Assembly: GCF_013391085.1 (NCBI RefSeq)
Contig: NZ_CP058334.1
Coordinates: 806,001-870,000 of the forward strand
Source: Natronomonas halophila
GTDB taxonomy: Archaea > Halobacteriota > Halobacteria > Halobacteriales > Haloarculaceae
Reading direction: 5' to 3'
Length of the DNA stretch: 64,000 nt
A program made the position numbers and the translations under genes. Of the stretch, positions 33,118-41,570 are shown piece after piece. Within the stretch, counting starts at the first letter, position 1, and each line of letters begins with the position of its first letter. The notes beneath the pieces are model-generated. The model did no database searches, was not told where the DNA came from, and saw nothing but the letters and a program-made list of their open reading frames with translations.

Positions 33118-33933
33118 TTAAATCCGAACCGGAACGCCCCGCTCGTCGAGGTACTCCTTGACTTCCTCGATGGTGTACTCGCCGAAGTGGAAGATAGAGG
33201 CCGCAAGCGCGGCGTCAGCGCCTGCCTCCTCGAAGACTTCGTAGACGTGTTCGGGGCTGCCACAACCGGAGGAGGCGATGACGGGCGTCGAGACGTTGTC
33301 GCAGACAGCCTTTATAAGCGGAATATCGTAGCCGTCCTTCGTACCGTCGCGGTCGATGGAGTTGACGAAGAGTTCGCCGGCGCCGCGGTTCTCGGCCTCG
33401 CGGGCCCATTCGACGACGTCGATACCGGTGCCCTCGCGGCCACCCTTCTTCGTGCATTCGAACCAGACGTCCTCGCCGTCGGCCTCGAAGTAGTGTTCGC
33501 CCTCGTCGTCGTAGCGCCGGCGGGCGTCGACGCTGATGACGATACACTGACTGCCGAAGGCCCCTGCGCCCTCGGTGATGAGTTCGGGGCGTTCGAGGGC
33601 GCCCGTCGTGATAGAGACCTTGTCCGCGCCAGCGCGGAGCGTCTCCTTGATGTCGGCTTTCGTGCGGATGCCGCCGCCGACGGTCAGCGGGATGAACACC
33701 TCGTCGGCGACCGAGGAGACGGTATCCAGCATCGTCTCTCGGCCCTCGGCGGAGGCGGTGATATCGAGGAAGACGAACTCGTCGGCGCCCGACTCGTTGT
33801 ACTTCTCGGCGAGTTCGACCGGGTCGCCGGTGTATTCGAGGTTCTCGAAGTTGACTCCCGTATACACCGCGGCGTTCCCCTCCTCGTCGACGTCGACGTC
33901 GATGCAGGGGATGATGCGCTTGGTCAGAGCCAT
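33118..33933 (-). CDS. hisF: Imidazole glycerol phosphate synthase subunit HisF
   Basis: A 271-residue (beta-alpha)8 barrel. The catalytic Asp in RIIPCIDVD (Asp12) and the second in [13 protein letters not shown] are present, along with phosphate-binding loops ([18 protein letters not shown]). HisF cyclises PRFAR with ammonia delivered by HisH, giving IGP for histidine synthesis and AICAR for purines. hisH and other his genes are not adjacent, as usual in haloarchaea. It is divergent from the metallo-beta-lactamase-fold gene. Confidence 0.95.
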   Translation of the reverse strand: MALTKRIIPCIDVDVDEEGNAAVYTGVNFENLEYTGDPVELAEKYNESGADEFVFLDITASAEGRETMLDTVSSVADEVFIPLTVGGGIRTKADIKETLRAGADKVSITTGALERPELITEGAGAFGSQCIVISVDARRRYDDEGEHYFEADGEDVWFECTKKGGREGTGIDVVEWAREAENRGAGELFVNSIDRDGTKDGYDIPLIKAVCDNVSTPVIASSGCGSPEHVYEVFEEAGADAALAASIFHFGEYTIEEVKEYLDERGVPVRI

Positions 33934-34032
33934 TTAGTCGTCTCGACGTACGCCACCTCGCCGCTTGACCGTTTCGGAGTCACGACCCCCGTGTAGAAAG
34001 GCACAAACGCGCCGACGAACAACCCACGGCCG

Positions 34033-34620
34033 ATGACCACCGTCCACAATATCGCACAGGGTGTCCGCTCGTTTACGAGCAACGCCTTCCTCATCGAGGG
34101 CGACCGCACCGTACTCGTTGATGCGGGCAACGAGTTCGACGCCGTCGACCGCATCGAATCGGTGACCGACGACCTCGACGCGCTCGTGCTCACCCACACG
34201 CACCCGGACCACGTCGGCAACGTCGCCAGCGTCGTCGACGCCTTCGACGTCGACGTCTGGGGCTTCGACCCCGACCACGAACTCGTCGACCACGCCATCG
34301 CCGACGGCGAGACGGTCGCCATCGGTGACGGCGACTACCGCGCGCTCCACACGCCGGGCCACAAGGACGACCACCTCTGTTTCTATTCGACCGACGACGG
34401 CCTGCTCTTTGCGGGCGACCTCGTCTTCGCCAACGGTGGGTTCGGCCGCACGGACCTCGAAGAGGGCGACCGCCCGACGCTCATCGAGAGCATCGATTAC
34501 CTGCAGAAAGAAGTCGGCAACGCCCTCTCGGCGATGTACGTCGGCCACGGTCCCGCGGTCGAAACGAACCCCGCACACCATATCGAACTCGCCGGGCAGG
34601 CGGCCCGGATGGGCCAATAA
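34033..34620 (+). CDS. Metallo-beta-lactamase-fold hydrolase
   Basis: A 195-residue MBL-fold enzyme with the dinuclear metal motif THTHPDHVG (His55, His57, Asp59, His60), a downstream HTPGHKDDH and FAGDLVF. It is similar in size to glyoxalase II-like and short hydrolases. Substrate unknown. The next gene converges on it with one base between the two stop codons. Confidence 0.85.
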   Translation: MTTVHNIAQGVRSFTSNAFLIEGDRTVLVDAGNEFDAVDRIESVTDDLDALVLTHTHPDHVGNVASVVDAFDVDVWGFDPDHELVDHAIADGETVAIGDGDYRALHTPGHKDDHLCFYSTDDGLLFAGDLVFANGGFGRTDLEEGDRPTLIESIDYLQKEVGNALSAMYVGHGPAVETNPAHHIELAGQAARMGQ

Positions 34621-34621
34621 C

Positions 34622-35467
34622 TCAGACCGCCGAAAGCAGGGCGTCGTAAGCCTCCGAGTACGCGTCGGCGACGACCGGCAGATCGCCTCGTTCTTCGCTC
34701 GATAGCGCCGGGAGCGTCACCGAGGCCACCGGGTCGAGTAACTCGATGACGTGGTCGACCCGCTCTTCGAGGCGGCCCTCGTGGGCGCTCCCGCTTGCGA
34801 CCTCGCAGGCCTTCGCGTATCGGTCCCCGGGGTAAATCCGACAGCGACGCGGTTCGACGACCGCGACGGCATCCGGTTCGAAGCCAGCCAGCGGCCGGGC
34901 GATATCGGAATAGGATTCGACAATCGCGTCCTCGCGGGTAGCGATTTCATCGCTGAGCGCGGCCAGCGCCGGTTTGTGCTTCTCGGCCATCAGGTCGTTC
35001 AGCGCCGCCAGCGACTCCACTTTCGGCGCCGAATCGAGCGGGAATGCCCGCTCGGCCGCCGGCGGCACCGTAACGGTGCCGTTGACGACGTACTCGTCGC
35101 GCGGGTCGTTTTCCCCGCCGTTGTCCCCTTCGACATCGCCAAGGCGTGTCACCCGGTCGACGACGAAGGCCCGGCCCTCGCGTCCGAGCAGGCCCTTCCC
35201 CTTGCCCGGGGTCGGCAGCCAGAGACGATGAATCGGGTTGATGGCCTCGGGCCGCACGTCGCCCGGTGCGGCGGCCGCGAGTCGCTTGGCGTCCTTGCCG
35301 TAGAGGCGGCCACGGTCGACCGCATCGCGGTAATCGTCCTGGTCGTACCAGTAGTCGTTGCCGGCCCGCGGTTTGTAGCCGCGAACGCCGGTCCGCTCGA
35401 TGAGGCCGGTCGTAAAGGTCGTCTTGCCAGCATCGACCTCGCTTGCGCCTGCGACCAGCAGTTGCAT
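34622..35467 (-). CDS. Predicted P-loop ATPase (BioD/CobB-like fold)
   Basis: A 281-residue protein conserved in haloarchaea. Walker A is GASEVDAGKTT at residues 7-17, with the long spacing and Asp seen in dethiobiotin synthetase-like SIMIBI enzymes. RGYKPRAGNDYWYDQDD follows, as in the KP(v)xxG loop of that family. The rest (MAEKHKPALAAL, FEPDAVAVVEPRRCRIYPGD) is specific to this group. The reaction is unknown. It starts exactly at the stop of the 87-aa gene (no gap), so the two are expressed together. Confidence 0.7.
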   Translation of the reverse strand: MQLLVAGASEVDAGKTTFTTGLIERTGVRGYKPRAGNDYWYDQDDYRDAVDRGRLYGKDAKRLAAAAPGDVRPEAINPIHRLWLPTPGKGKGLLGREGRAFVVDRVTRLGDVEGDNGGENDPRDEYVVNGTVTVPPAAERAFPLDSAPKVESLAALNDLMAEKHKPALAALSDEIATREDAIVESYSDIARPLAGFEPDAVAVVEPRRCRIYPGDRYAKACEVASGSAHEGRLEERVDHVIELLDPVASVTLPALSSEERGDLPVVADAYSEAYDALLSAV

Positions 35468-35731
35468 CTATTTGAGGCCGTAGTAGCCCGGTTCGTTCTC
35501 GTCGTCCGGTTCGGCGAAGACGAACGCGTCGCTGTGGTCGAGCATCCACGGGATCGCCCAGTCCAGCAGGATGTTCTCGGTTTCGACGTCGAGTTCCCGC
35601 TCGGGGTCGACCCCCTGCAGGCGGCGGGCGATTTCGTAGACGGTGTACATCTGGTCGTCCTCGAGAACCTCCTCGGGGTCGCGGAACTGGAACTCCCGGA
35701 GGTCATCGAACTCCTCGCGCGGTCGTGGCAT
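35468..35731 (-). CDS. Conserved haloarchaeal protein, 87 aa
   Basis: A small acidic soluble protein with a predicted helical core (DDQMYTVYEIARRLQGVDPE, then NILLDWAIPWMLDHSD) and the C-terminal GYYGLK. It resembles a haloarchaeal family of unknown function (I believe DUF5827). Its TAG stop is directly followed by the ATG of the P-loop ATPase gene, so the products may form a complex or share a pathway. Confidence 0.75.
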   Translation of the reverse strand: MPRPREEFDDLREFQFRDPEEVLEDDQMYTVYEIARRLQGVDPERELDVETENILLDWAIPWMLDHSDAFVFAEPDDENEPGYYGLK

Positions 35732-35795
35732 GGCTCCGGGTAGGTCGTCACGCCTTTTAGGCGTTGATTACCGTCGCTCCCCGGAGCGGGAACAG

Positions 35796-35800
35796 AAAAA
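35796..35800 (-). terminator. T5 tract after the DUF4382 gene
   Basis: The minus strand reads GGTCCTTTTTCTG about 20 nt past the stop at 35821. Confidence 0.4.
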
Positions 35801-35820
35801 GGACCGACGTCGGCGACGCG

Positions 35821-36408
35821 CTATTCCGGGGTAGCGGTGCCGTCGTCGCCCTCATAGTCGACGGTGATACCGTCGGGCACTGGCTGGAGGACGTAGCTAC
35901 CGGTCTGGCCGCGCTTGACCGGCGTGAAGTCCGCCGTGAACACCGTCCGGGTGTTCTCGCGCACCTCGAACGACTGGTTGAACGTCAGCGGGGCCTCACC
36001 CGGCACCTCGACGGTCGCCTCGCTGCCGTCGTTCAGCGTCGCGTCGACGCCGTCCGTGTCCAGTTGCAGGAACTCGTAGGTGCCCGTCTCCAGTTCCCGC
36101 TCGTCGACCAACTGTGTCTCGCCGTCCTGCAACTGGACGAGGTCGGCCTCCTGCGGTTCATCGTACTCGTAATACTCCCGCTCGGAGGGCGTCTCGCCGG
36201 ATTCGGTGCCGGAGTCGGCGCCGTCCGGACCGAGCCACATCCCGACGACGGTAACGATACATTCCTCGAAGTCCCCGATATCGCCGGGCTGGTCGGTAAC
36301 CCGCGTCGCGAGCGTCCCGGTGGAACCACCGAGACAGCCCGCGAAGCCGACCATGCTCGCCGTCGCTGCGCCCGTCGTTACAAGGTACGTACGTCTGTCC
36401 ATGTTCAT
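35821..36408 (-). CDS. DUF4382-type Tat lipoprotein
   Basis: A 195-residue exported lipoprotein. RR at 5-6 and a hydrophobic stretch lead to FAGC, with the lipid-accepting Cys at 25. The mature domain (TRVTDQPGDIGDFEECIVTV and LETGTYEFLQLDTDGVDATL) fits the DUF4382 family of surface beta-sandwich proteins. Role unknown; probably membrane-tethered outside the cell. ATG at 36402 (MDRRTYL) is an alternative start. Confidence 0.75.
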   Translation of the reverse strand: MNMDRRTYLVTTGAATASMVGFAGCLGGSTGTLATRVTDQPGDIGDFEECIVTVVGMWLGPDGADSGTESGETPSEREYYEYDEPQEADLVQLQDGETQLVDERELETGTYEFLQLDTDGVDATLNDGSEATVEVPGEAPLTFNQSFEVRENTRTVFTADFTPVKRGQTGSYVLQPVPDGITVDYEGDDGTATPE

Positions 36409-36459
36409 AGTTGTTTAATAAAACCGATAGTCGCTAAATCCTAACGGCCAAAACCCAGA

Positions 36460-36942
36460 TTACGCGTCCGAGTCGGACGTTTCGGTGGGTTCGTTGCTAT
36501 CCGTGTCGTCGTCAGCGTCGCCGTCGTCAGCGCTTTCGTCAGCGTCACTATCGCCGTCCTCGCTGTCGGCCGCCTCGTCGTCAGCGGCGTCGTCCGCGAG
36601 GAGGTCGTTCAGCGACTGGCCGAGGTTGTCGACCTCACCGTTGAGGTACGACTCGATGGTGTCGTGAATCTGGCTCACGTGGTCCGGGACCTGCTCGGGC
36701 AGCCCGTCGCTCGGGCCGACACCGTCGGCGTTACCCTCACGGGCCTCGCTCGCGTTGGCTGCGTCGCCGTCCTCGGCGTCGTCAGCATCGTCAGCGTCCG
36801 CATCGGCCGGCACGTTTTCGTCGTGCGCGTCCGTGGCGTTGTCGTTCGCTGCGGCACCGGGGCTGGCGGCACCGAGCGCCGCCGCGCCACCGATGAGCAG
36901 CATCGTTGCGACCGCGACCGTGATGAGTTGTTTCGCTCTCAT
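36460..36942 (-). CDS. Secreted Asp/Ala-rich low-complexity protein
   Basis: A 160-residue protein with a Sec-type signal (MRAKQLITVAVATMLLIGG, cleavage after the Ala-rich stretch). The rest is dominated by Asp, Ala, Glu and Ser. One ordered segment of about 45 residues in the middle (LPEQVPDHVSQIHDTIESYL) is probably helical. The flanks look disordered. Haloarchaea often make such acidic secreted proteins; no function can be assigned. Confidence 0.65.
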   Translation of the reverse strand: MRAKQLITVAVATMLLIGGAAALGAASPGAAANDNATDAHDENVPADADADDADDAEDGDAANASEAREGNADGVGPSDGLPEQVPDHVSQIHDTIESYLNGEVDNLGQSLNDLLADDAADDEAADSEDGDSDADESADDGDADDDTDSNEPTETSDSDA

Positions 36943-37153
36943 TGCACTCGGGTCTGGGACGGACAGCCACTTAACGGGGGTAGACCCCGAAGTCGGATTT
37001 AGCCGGTTTGAACGCTTCTAAAGCCGAATTAAGCCGGATTAAATCGCCTTTCGAGCGGCAGCGTCGCCGGCCCGATTCATGTATTTAGCTCTGTTGGCCG
37101 GGCCGAATCGCCGCCCGGGTCGGCCGCACGAAACGGTTGCTTCGGCAATAATG

Positions 37154-37163
37154 CCTTTATATA
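37154..37163 (+). promoter_or_regulatory. TATA box deciding the start of the membrane-anchored regulator
   Basis: CTTTATATAC is centred about 25 nt before GTG 37184. It overlaps the alternative ATG at 37151, so that ATG would lie upstream of the transcript. Confidence 0.5.
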
Positions 37164-37183
37164 CACGCATCCTTCTCACGGAC

Positions 37184-38281
37184 GTGAACCGGGGATTCGT
37201 CGCCGTAGTAATCGTGTTCGTCGTCGTCGCTGGCGTCACCGTGCCCGGGCTTGCGGCCGCCTCAACGGGCACCGCCGCAGCACCGACACTCCAGGAGGAC
37301 ATCAACCCCGACGACGTCGTGATGGAAGTCGACGTCGAGGCGGACGGCGATGCCGCCTGGCGTATCGAATACCGGATGCGACTCAATACCGACCAGGACG
37401 AACAGGCATTCGAGAACCTCTCGAACGACATCGAATCCGACCCCGGCCCGTACGTCGAGCGGTTCCACAACCGGATGAACGCGACGGCTGACAGCGCCGC
37501 CAACGCGACGGGGCGAGAGATGGCCATCACGAACGTCTCCGTCTCGGCCACGCGGGAGGAACTTCCGCAGGAACGCGGCGTCGTCACCTTCACTTTCCGG
37601 TGGTCGAACTTCGCCGCCACCGACGGGGACCGCCTGCTCGTCGGCGACGCCATCGACGGCCTCGTCCTCGACGAGAACACCTCGCTGTTGATCACCTGGC
37701 CCGACGAATACGCCCTCCTCGATGCGAATCCCTCACCGACCGAATCACGGGACGGGACGGCAAGCTACGACGGCCCGACCAACTTCGCGACCGGCGAGCC
37801 GCGGCTCGAACTCGGTCCCAAGGATGCCACGCCCGCCGATAACGGGCTGGCCGGGTCCTCCTTCCTCGTCGGGGGTCTTCTCGTCCTTCTGGTCTTCCTC
37901 CTTGGGGGGCTGCTGCTCGTCTGGCGGCGTGGCGGCATGTTTGGCGTTGGAGGTGAGAACAACGAGAATGACGGAGATGGCGGCGGTGGCAGTTCCCCAG
38001 CCGCCGCGGCCGAAGACGAAGCCGAACCCACACCAACCGACCCGGACCTACTGAGCAACGAAGAGCAGGTCCTCCAACTCATCGAGCAGCACGGCGGGCG
38101 CATGAAACAGCAGGCCGTCGCCGAGGAGTTGGGCTGGACCGACGCCAAGACGAGTCAGGTCACGAAGGGCCTCCGCGAGGAGGGCGACCTCGAAGGCTTC
38201 CGACTCGGCCGGGAGAACGTGCTGGCGCTACCCGACGAGGACATCACGGAGGACGCCGACGGCAGCGACCGCGAGCAGTAG
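37184..38281 (+). CDS. Membrane-anchored winged-helix regulator with extracytoplasmic domain
   Basis: A 365-residue protein with a leaderless GTG start. The N-terminus is a signal sequence (FVAVVIVFVVVAGVTVPGLA). An extracytoplasmic domain of about 190 residues follows (the DUF7345-like type), then one membrane helix (SFLVGGLLVLLVFLLGGLLL), an acidic glycine-rich linker and a cytoplasmic winged helix of about 65 residues (SNEEQVLQLIEQHGGRMKQQ, then VTKGLREEGDLEGF). This matches a haloarchaeal class of one-component transmembrane regulators. The signal and target genes are unknown. Confidence 0.8.
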   Translation: MNRGFVAVVIVFVVVAGVTVPGLAAASTGTAAAPTLQEDINPDDVVMEVDVEADGDAAWRIEYRMRLNTDQDEQAFENLSNDIESDPGPYVERFHNRMNATADSAANATGREMAITNVSVSATREELPQERGVVTFTFRWSNFAATDGDRLLVGDAIDGLVLDENTSLLITWPDEYALLDANPSPTESRDGTASYDGPTNFATGEPRLELGPKDATPADNGLAGSSFLVGGLLVLLVFLLGGLLLVWRRGGMFGVGGENNENDGDGGGGSSPAAAAEDEAEPTPTDPDLLSNEEQVLQLIEQHGGRMKQQAVAEELGWTDAKTSQVTKGLREEGDLEGFRLGRENVLALPDEDITEDADGSDREQ

Positions 38282-38301
38282 CGAGGGCGGCCGCCCCAAC
38301 A

Positions 38302-38308
38302 CTATACT
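38302..38308 (+). promoter_or_regulatory. TATA box of the KaiC-like gene
   Basis: CTATACT is centred about 26 nt before the ATG at 38331. This is leaderless spacing, and indicates separate expression from the regulator gene 50 nt upstream. Confidence 0.45.
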
Positions 38309-38330
38309 TCTGGCGGGCCGTTCCGAACGT

Positions 38331-39260
38331 ATGGTACCCGGCTCCGCCTCGGCGGCGCGCGACCTCAGCGACTCGATCGATTACATTCCCTTCGGAATCC
38401 GCGGATTGGACGGCGACGTTCGCGGCATCCCGACGGGCAGTTGCGTCCTGTTGGCCGGCGCACCCGACGCCGGCGGCGACGCGTTCACGTATACGAGCCT
38501 CGCACGCCTGATGGCCGCGAAACACCGCCCGGAGACGGTCCGCAGCGAACTCGCCGACCGGGCCGAACACGTCCCCGAATCGGTGACCTACCTGACCCTG
38601 AGCAACGACCGCGAACACGTCTACAGCGAACTCGACGCGGTCCTCGACGACGAGAGCTTCGACGTACTGGCCGACCACATGACCGTCGCCGACTACTCAC
38701 AGCGGTTCATGGACCTGCTCCCGGTCCCGTCGGCGCTGTTCGAGGCGCGTCGAAAGACGCCGAACGACTCCGAGGAAGCGTCCCCGCTCGAAGCCGCCGA
38801 GGGGGTGGATGAACCGGCCGACCCCGACCCCGACGTGGAGACGTTCGGCGACCTGCTGGAGGATATCGGCGACCGCCTCGCCGAGGCGAGCGACAACCTC
38901 ATCGTCGTCGATTCGCTGTCGGACCTCGAACGCGCAACGGAGTTCGGCCTACCGCGGAACCACAAACTCGCCTTTTTAATCGGGCTTCGTGAGGCCGTCG
39001 TCAACTGGGGGACCGTCGCCTTCGTCAAATACGACAGCAGGGCGGCCGAAGTCCGGCAAAACGACACTATTCACGGGCTCCTGCACGGTCACATCTACTT
39101 TTATTCGAACGACGAAGGATATACGACCTATCGAACGGTCCGTGTCGGCTCCTTCGGCGGGGCCCTCGACATGAAACGGCAGACCGTCTTCGACTCGATT
39201 ATCGACGAGCACGGCTTCCGAGCCAAGGCGACGAAGAAGATCGGCCGCAAACACTGGTGA
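38331..39260 (+). CDS. KaiC-like/HTR-like RecA-fold protein with degenerate Walker A
   Basis: A 309-residue RecA-superfamily protein of the type called HTR-like in haloarchaea. The layout matches KaiC-like domains: YIPFGIRGLDGDVRGIPTGS, then the P-loop position LLAGAPDAGGDAFT (43-50), and Walker B LIVVDSLSDL with Asp194. The Walker A Lys and Thr are replaced by Gly49 and Asp50, so normal ATP hydrolysis is unlikely. An acidic insertion (residues 145-170) separates the halves. Possible roles are regulatory or scaffolding; relatives occur near signalling genes. Confidence 0.7.
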   Translation: MVPGSASAARDLSDSIDYIPFGIRGLDGDVRGIPTGSCVLLAGAPDAGGDAFTYTSLARLMAAKHRPETVRSELADRAEHVPESVTYLTLSNDREHVYSELDAVLDDESFDVLADHMTVADYSQRFMDLLPVPSALFEARRKTPNDSEEASPLEAAEGVDEPADPDPDVETFGDLLEDIGDRLAEASDNLIVVDSLSDLERATEFGLPRNHKLAFLIGLREAVVNWGTVAFVKYDSRAAEVRQNDTIHGLLHGHIYFYSNDEGYTTYRTVRVGSFGGALDMKRQTVFDSIIDEHGFRAKATKKIGRKHW

Positions 39261-39298
39261 GGCAATCGCGACAACTGTGGCTATCCGGTGTGGCGCGC

Positions 39299-39309
39299 GA
39301 AAGAAAATC
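39299..39309 (-). terminator. T-rich tract after sod
   Basis: The minus strand reads GATTTTCTTTC about 20 nt past the sod stop at 39330. Confidence 0.4.
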
Positions 39310-39329
39310 GATGGTGTGACTACGGTACC

Positions 39330-39935
39330 TTACTGCTGCGTGGCCTTCTCGTACTGCTCGGCGACGTTGTCCCAGTCGACGACGTCGAAGAAGTTGTCGA
39401 TGAAGCTGCCGCGGTCCGGACCGTAGTCGTAGTAGTAGGAGTGCTCCCAGACGTCGACCGCCAGGATGGGGTGGCTACCCCAGAGCGCGCCCTGGTCGTG
39501 CTTGTCGACGACGAGGTTACGCAGCTGGTCGGCGACGGGGTCGTAGACCAGCAGCGCCCAGCCACCGGCGGCGCCGGCAGCGGCCTTGAACTCGCCCTTC
39601 CAGGCATCGAAGGACCCGAAGTCCTCCTCGATGCGGTCGGCGAGTTCGCCGTCGGGTTCGCCACCGCCGTTCGGGGCCATGTTCTCCCAGAACAGCGTGT
39701 GGAGATAGTGACCGCTACCGTTGTGGGTCACGTTGCGGATGGCTGCGGGGGAGCCACCGAAGTCGCCCGCCTCGCGGTTCTCCGCGAGGGTCTCCTCGGC
39801 GCTTTCGAGGCCGTTGACGTAGCCCTGATGGTGGGTGTCGTGGTGCCACGTCATGACCTGCTCGGAGATGGACGGTTCGAGGGCGTCGTAGTCGTACGGG
39901 AGCGGCGGTAGTTCGGGGTTGGAATGTTCAGGCAT
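39330..39935 (-). CDS. sod: Superoxide dismutase (Mn/Fe)
   Basis: A 201-residue Mn/Fe superoxide dismutase. Metal ligands and signatures are visible: MTWHHDTHHQGYVNG, SGHYLHTLFWENM, and DVWEHSYYYDYG with the Asp-x-x-x-His ligand pair. It removes superoxide in the cytoplasm; haloarchaeal forms use manganese. Unlike many neighbours it has a Shine-Dalgarno GGAGG (39945-39949) about 9 nt before the ATG, and a TATA-like TTTTAAC near 39977-39983, so its mRNA has a short leader. It sits next to the photolyase gene on the same strand. Confidence 0.95.
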   Translation of the reverse strand: MPEHSNPELPPLPYDYDALEPSISEQVMTWHHDTHHQGYVNGLESAEETLAENREAGDFGGSPAAIRNVTHNGSGHYLHTLFWENMAPNGGGEPDGELADRIEEDFGSFDAWKGEFKAAAGAAGGWALLVYDPVADQLRNLVVDKHDQGALWGSHPILAVDVWEHSYYYDYGPDRGSFIDNFFDVVDWDNVAEQYEKATQQ

Positions 39936-39944
39936 TTATATCGT

Positions 39945-39949
39945 CCTCC
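39945..39949 (-). promoter_or_regulatory. Shine-Dalgarno of sod
   Basis: GGAGG on the minus strand ends 9 nt before the ATG at 39935. Notable because most genes here look leaderless. Confidence 0.5.
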
Positions 39950-40066
39950 ATTTCTAGGACTCTCCGCGATGACTGTTAAAACTTCGTTGTCAGAGGCTAA
40001 CATGCACCGAACCAAAGACCGACAGATAGCGTGCGGACGGGGCCGAAGAGATGGCGCCGAAACCGG

Positions 40067-41458
40067 CTACGTCTCCTCCTCGCCACGGGCACGCTTGAAC
40101 ATCGCCAGCGCTTCCTCACGGCGCTCGCCGTGGTCGACCACCGGTTCGGGGTAATCAGGAGCGGCGGCCTCGCGCTCGTCCTCGGAGAGTTCGTGCCACG
40201 AGTGAATCGTCTCGGGGTCGGTTTCGCGGAGTTCGGGGACGTACTCTTTAATATAGGTCGCCTCGGGGTCGTACCGCTCGCCCTGTGACATCGGATTGAA
40301 GATACGGAAATACGGCTGGGCGTCGGTGCCCGTCGAAGCCGCCCACTGCCAGCCGCCGTTGTCGTTGGCCGTGTCGTGGTCGACCAGATGCTCCCGGAAG
40401 TGGTCGTAGCCCTCGCGCCAGTCGATGAGCAGGTCCTTCGTCAGGAACGAGGCGACAATCATCCGCACTCGGTTGTGCATGTACGCCTCCTCGCGGAGTT
40501 GGCGCATCCCGGCATCGACGATGGGGTAGCCCGTCTTTCCGGCCTTCCAAGCCGCCAACAGGTCCTCGTCGTTTTCCCACTCGATTTCGTGGTCGTATTC
40601 CTTGTAGTTCTCCGTGACGACGCTCGGGTTGAAGTGGAGGACGTGCGTGTAGAACTCCCGCCAGGCCAACTGCGAGCGGAACTCCGCGACGGATTCGGCG
40701 GCCTCGTCTTCGGCGTGGGCTTGCGTCTCCCGCACCGCCGCATCGACTTCCCGAATGCCGATGGTCCCGAACTTCAGATGCGGCGAGAGTCGGGAGGTGG
40801 CTTCTTCAGCCGGGTAATCGCGGGCTTCCTCGTACCGGGTGACGTCCGTCGCGAGAAAATCATCGAGCAACTCCCGGGCCGCCTCGGTGCCTGCCTCGGG
40901 GATGGACGCTGCCGGGGCATCGAAGCCGAGATTCGACAGCGTCGGAATCGGTTCGCCGTCGGAGGCCTCGGCCAACTCCGGCACCTCGTAGGGATCGGCC
41001 TTCTCCCTATCGCGCCACTTCTTCCAGAAGTAGGTGTACACCGAATAGGGGTCGCCCTGATTCGTCGTGATGGAGCCGGGTTGGTGGCAAATCGCGTCGT
41101 GGAACTGCTGGGGGAGGACGTCCCACTCCGTCAGTTCCTCAGCGACCAGTTCGTCGCGGCGCTGGGCCAGCCCCGAATAATCCCGATTCCACGAGACGGT
41201 GTCGACGTCGTGCTCCTCGGCGAGATCCAACAGCACGTCGGCGGGAGCGCCGTGGCGGACGAAGAGGTCAGACCCACGCTCCCGGTAGGCGTCTCGCAGG
41301 GATTCGAGCGCATCCAGCAGGAAGGCCACGCGCGGCGCGCCGGCGTGTTCGAGGACGTTCTCATCGAAGACTAACACTCCCGCAGCCGGCTCGGAGGGGT
41401 CGGCCAGCCCGCGGTTGTCGGCCACGCGAAGGTCCCGCCGGTGCCAATGCAGGCGCAT
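40067..41458 (-). CDS. phr: Deoxyribodipyrimidine photolyase
   Basis: A 463-residue class I cryptochrome/photolyase. The N-terminal alpha/beta domain binds the antenna chromophore (MRLHWHRRDLRVADNRGL). The C-terminal helical domain binds FAD and DNA, with WREFYTHVLHFNP, GYPIVDAGMRQL, HNRVRMIVASFLTKDLLIDW and NGGWQWAASTGTDAQPYFRI all intact. It repairs UV-made pyrimidine dimers with visible light. The pairing with sod on one strand suggests a light and oxygen stress module. Confidence 0.93.
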   Translation of the reverse strand: MRLHWHRRDLRVADNRGLADPSEPAAGVLVFDENVLEHAGAPRVAFLLDALESLRDAYRERGSDLFVRHGAPADVLLDLAEEHDVDTVSWNRDYSGLAQRRDELVAEELTEWDVLPQQFHDAICHQPGSITTNQGDPYSVYTYFWKKWRDREKADPYEVPELAEASDGEPIPTLSNLGFDAPAASIPEAGTEAARELLDDFLATDVTRYEEARDYPAEEATSRLSPHLKFGTIGIREVDAAVRETQAHAEDEAAESVAEFRSQLAWREFYTHVLHFNPSVVTENYKEYDHEIEWENDEDLLAAWKAGKTGYPIVDAGMRQLREEAYMHNRVRMIVASFLTKDLLIDWREGYDHFREHLVDHDTANDNGGWQWAASTGTDAQPYFRIFNPMSQGERYDPEATYIKEYVPELRETDPETIHSWHELSEDEREAAAPDYPEPVVDHGERREEALAMFKRARGEEET

Positions 41459-41570
41459 TGGCTTTCGAATCGGGCGTTCGGCGTGTAAATCTCCGGGTCG
41501 GACCGCTCGTCTCCTGGTTCAGGATACAAATCGCGGAACCGAACAGCAGTAACGGGCGAAAAATGACGCT

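Noticed and set aside
34033-34620. Assigning the 195-aa MBL protein as glyoxalase II
   Set aside because: The metal motif is generic to the fold and glutathione-type chemistry is not expected in haloarchaea, so only the fold is claimed.
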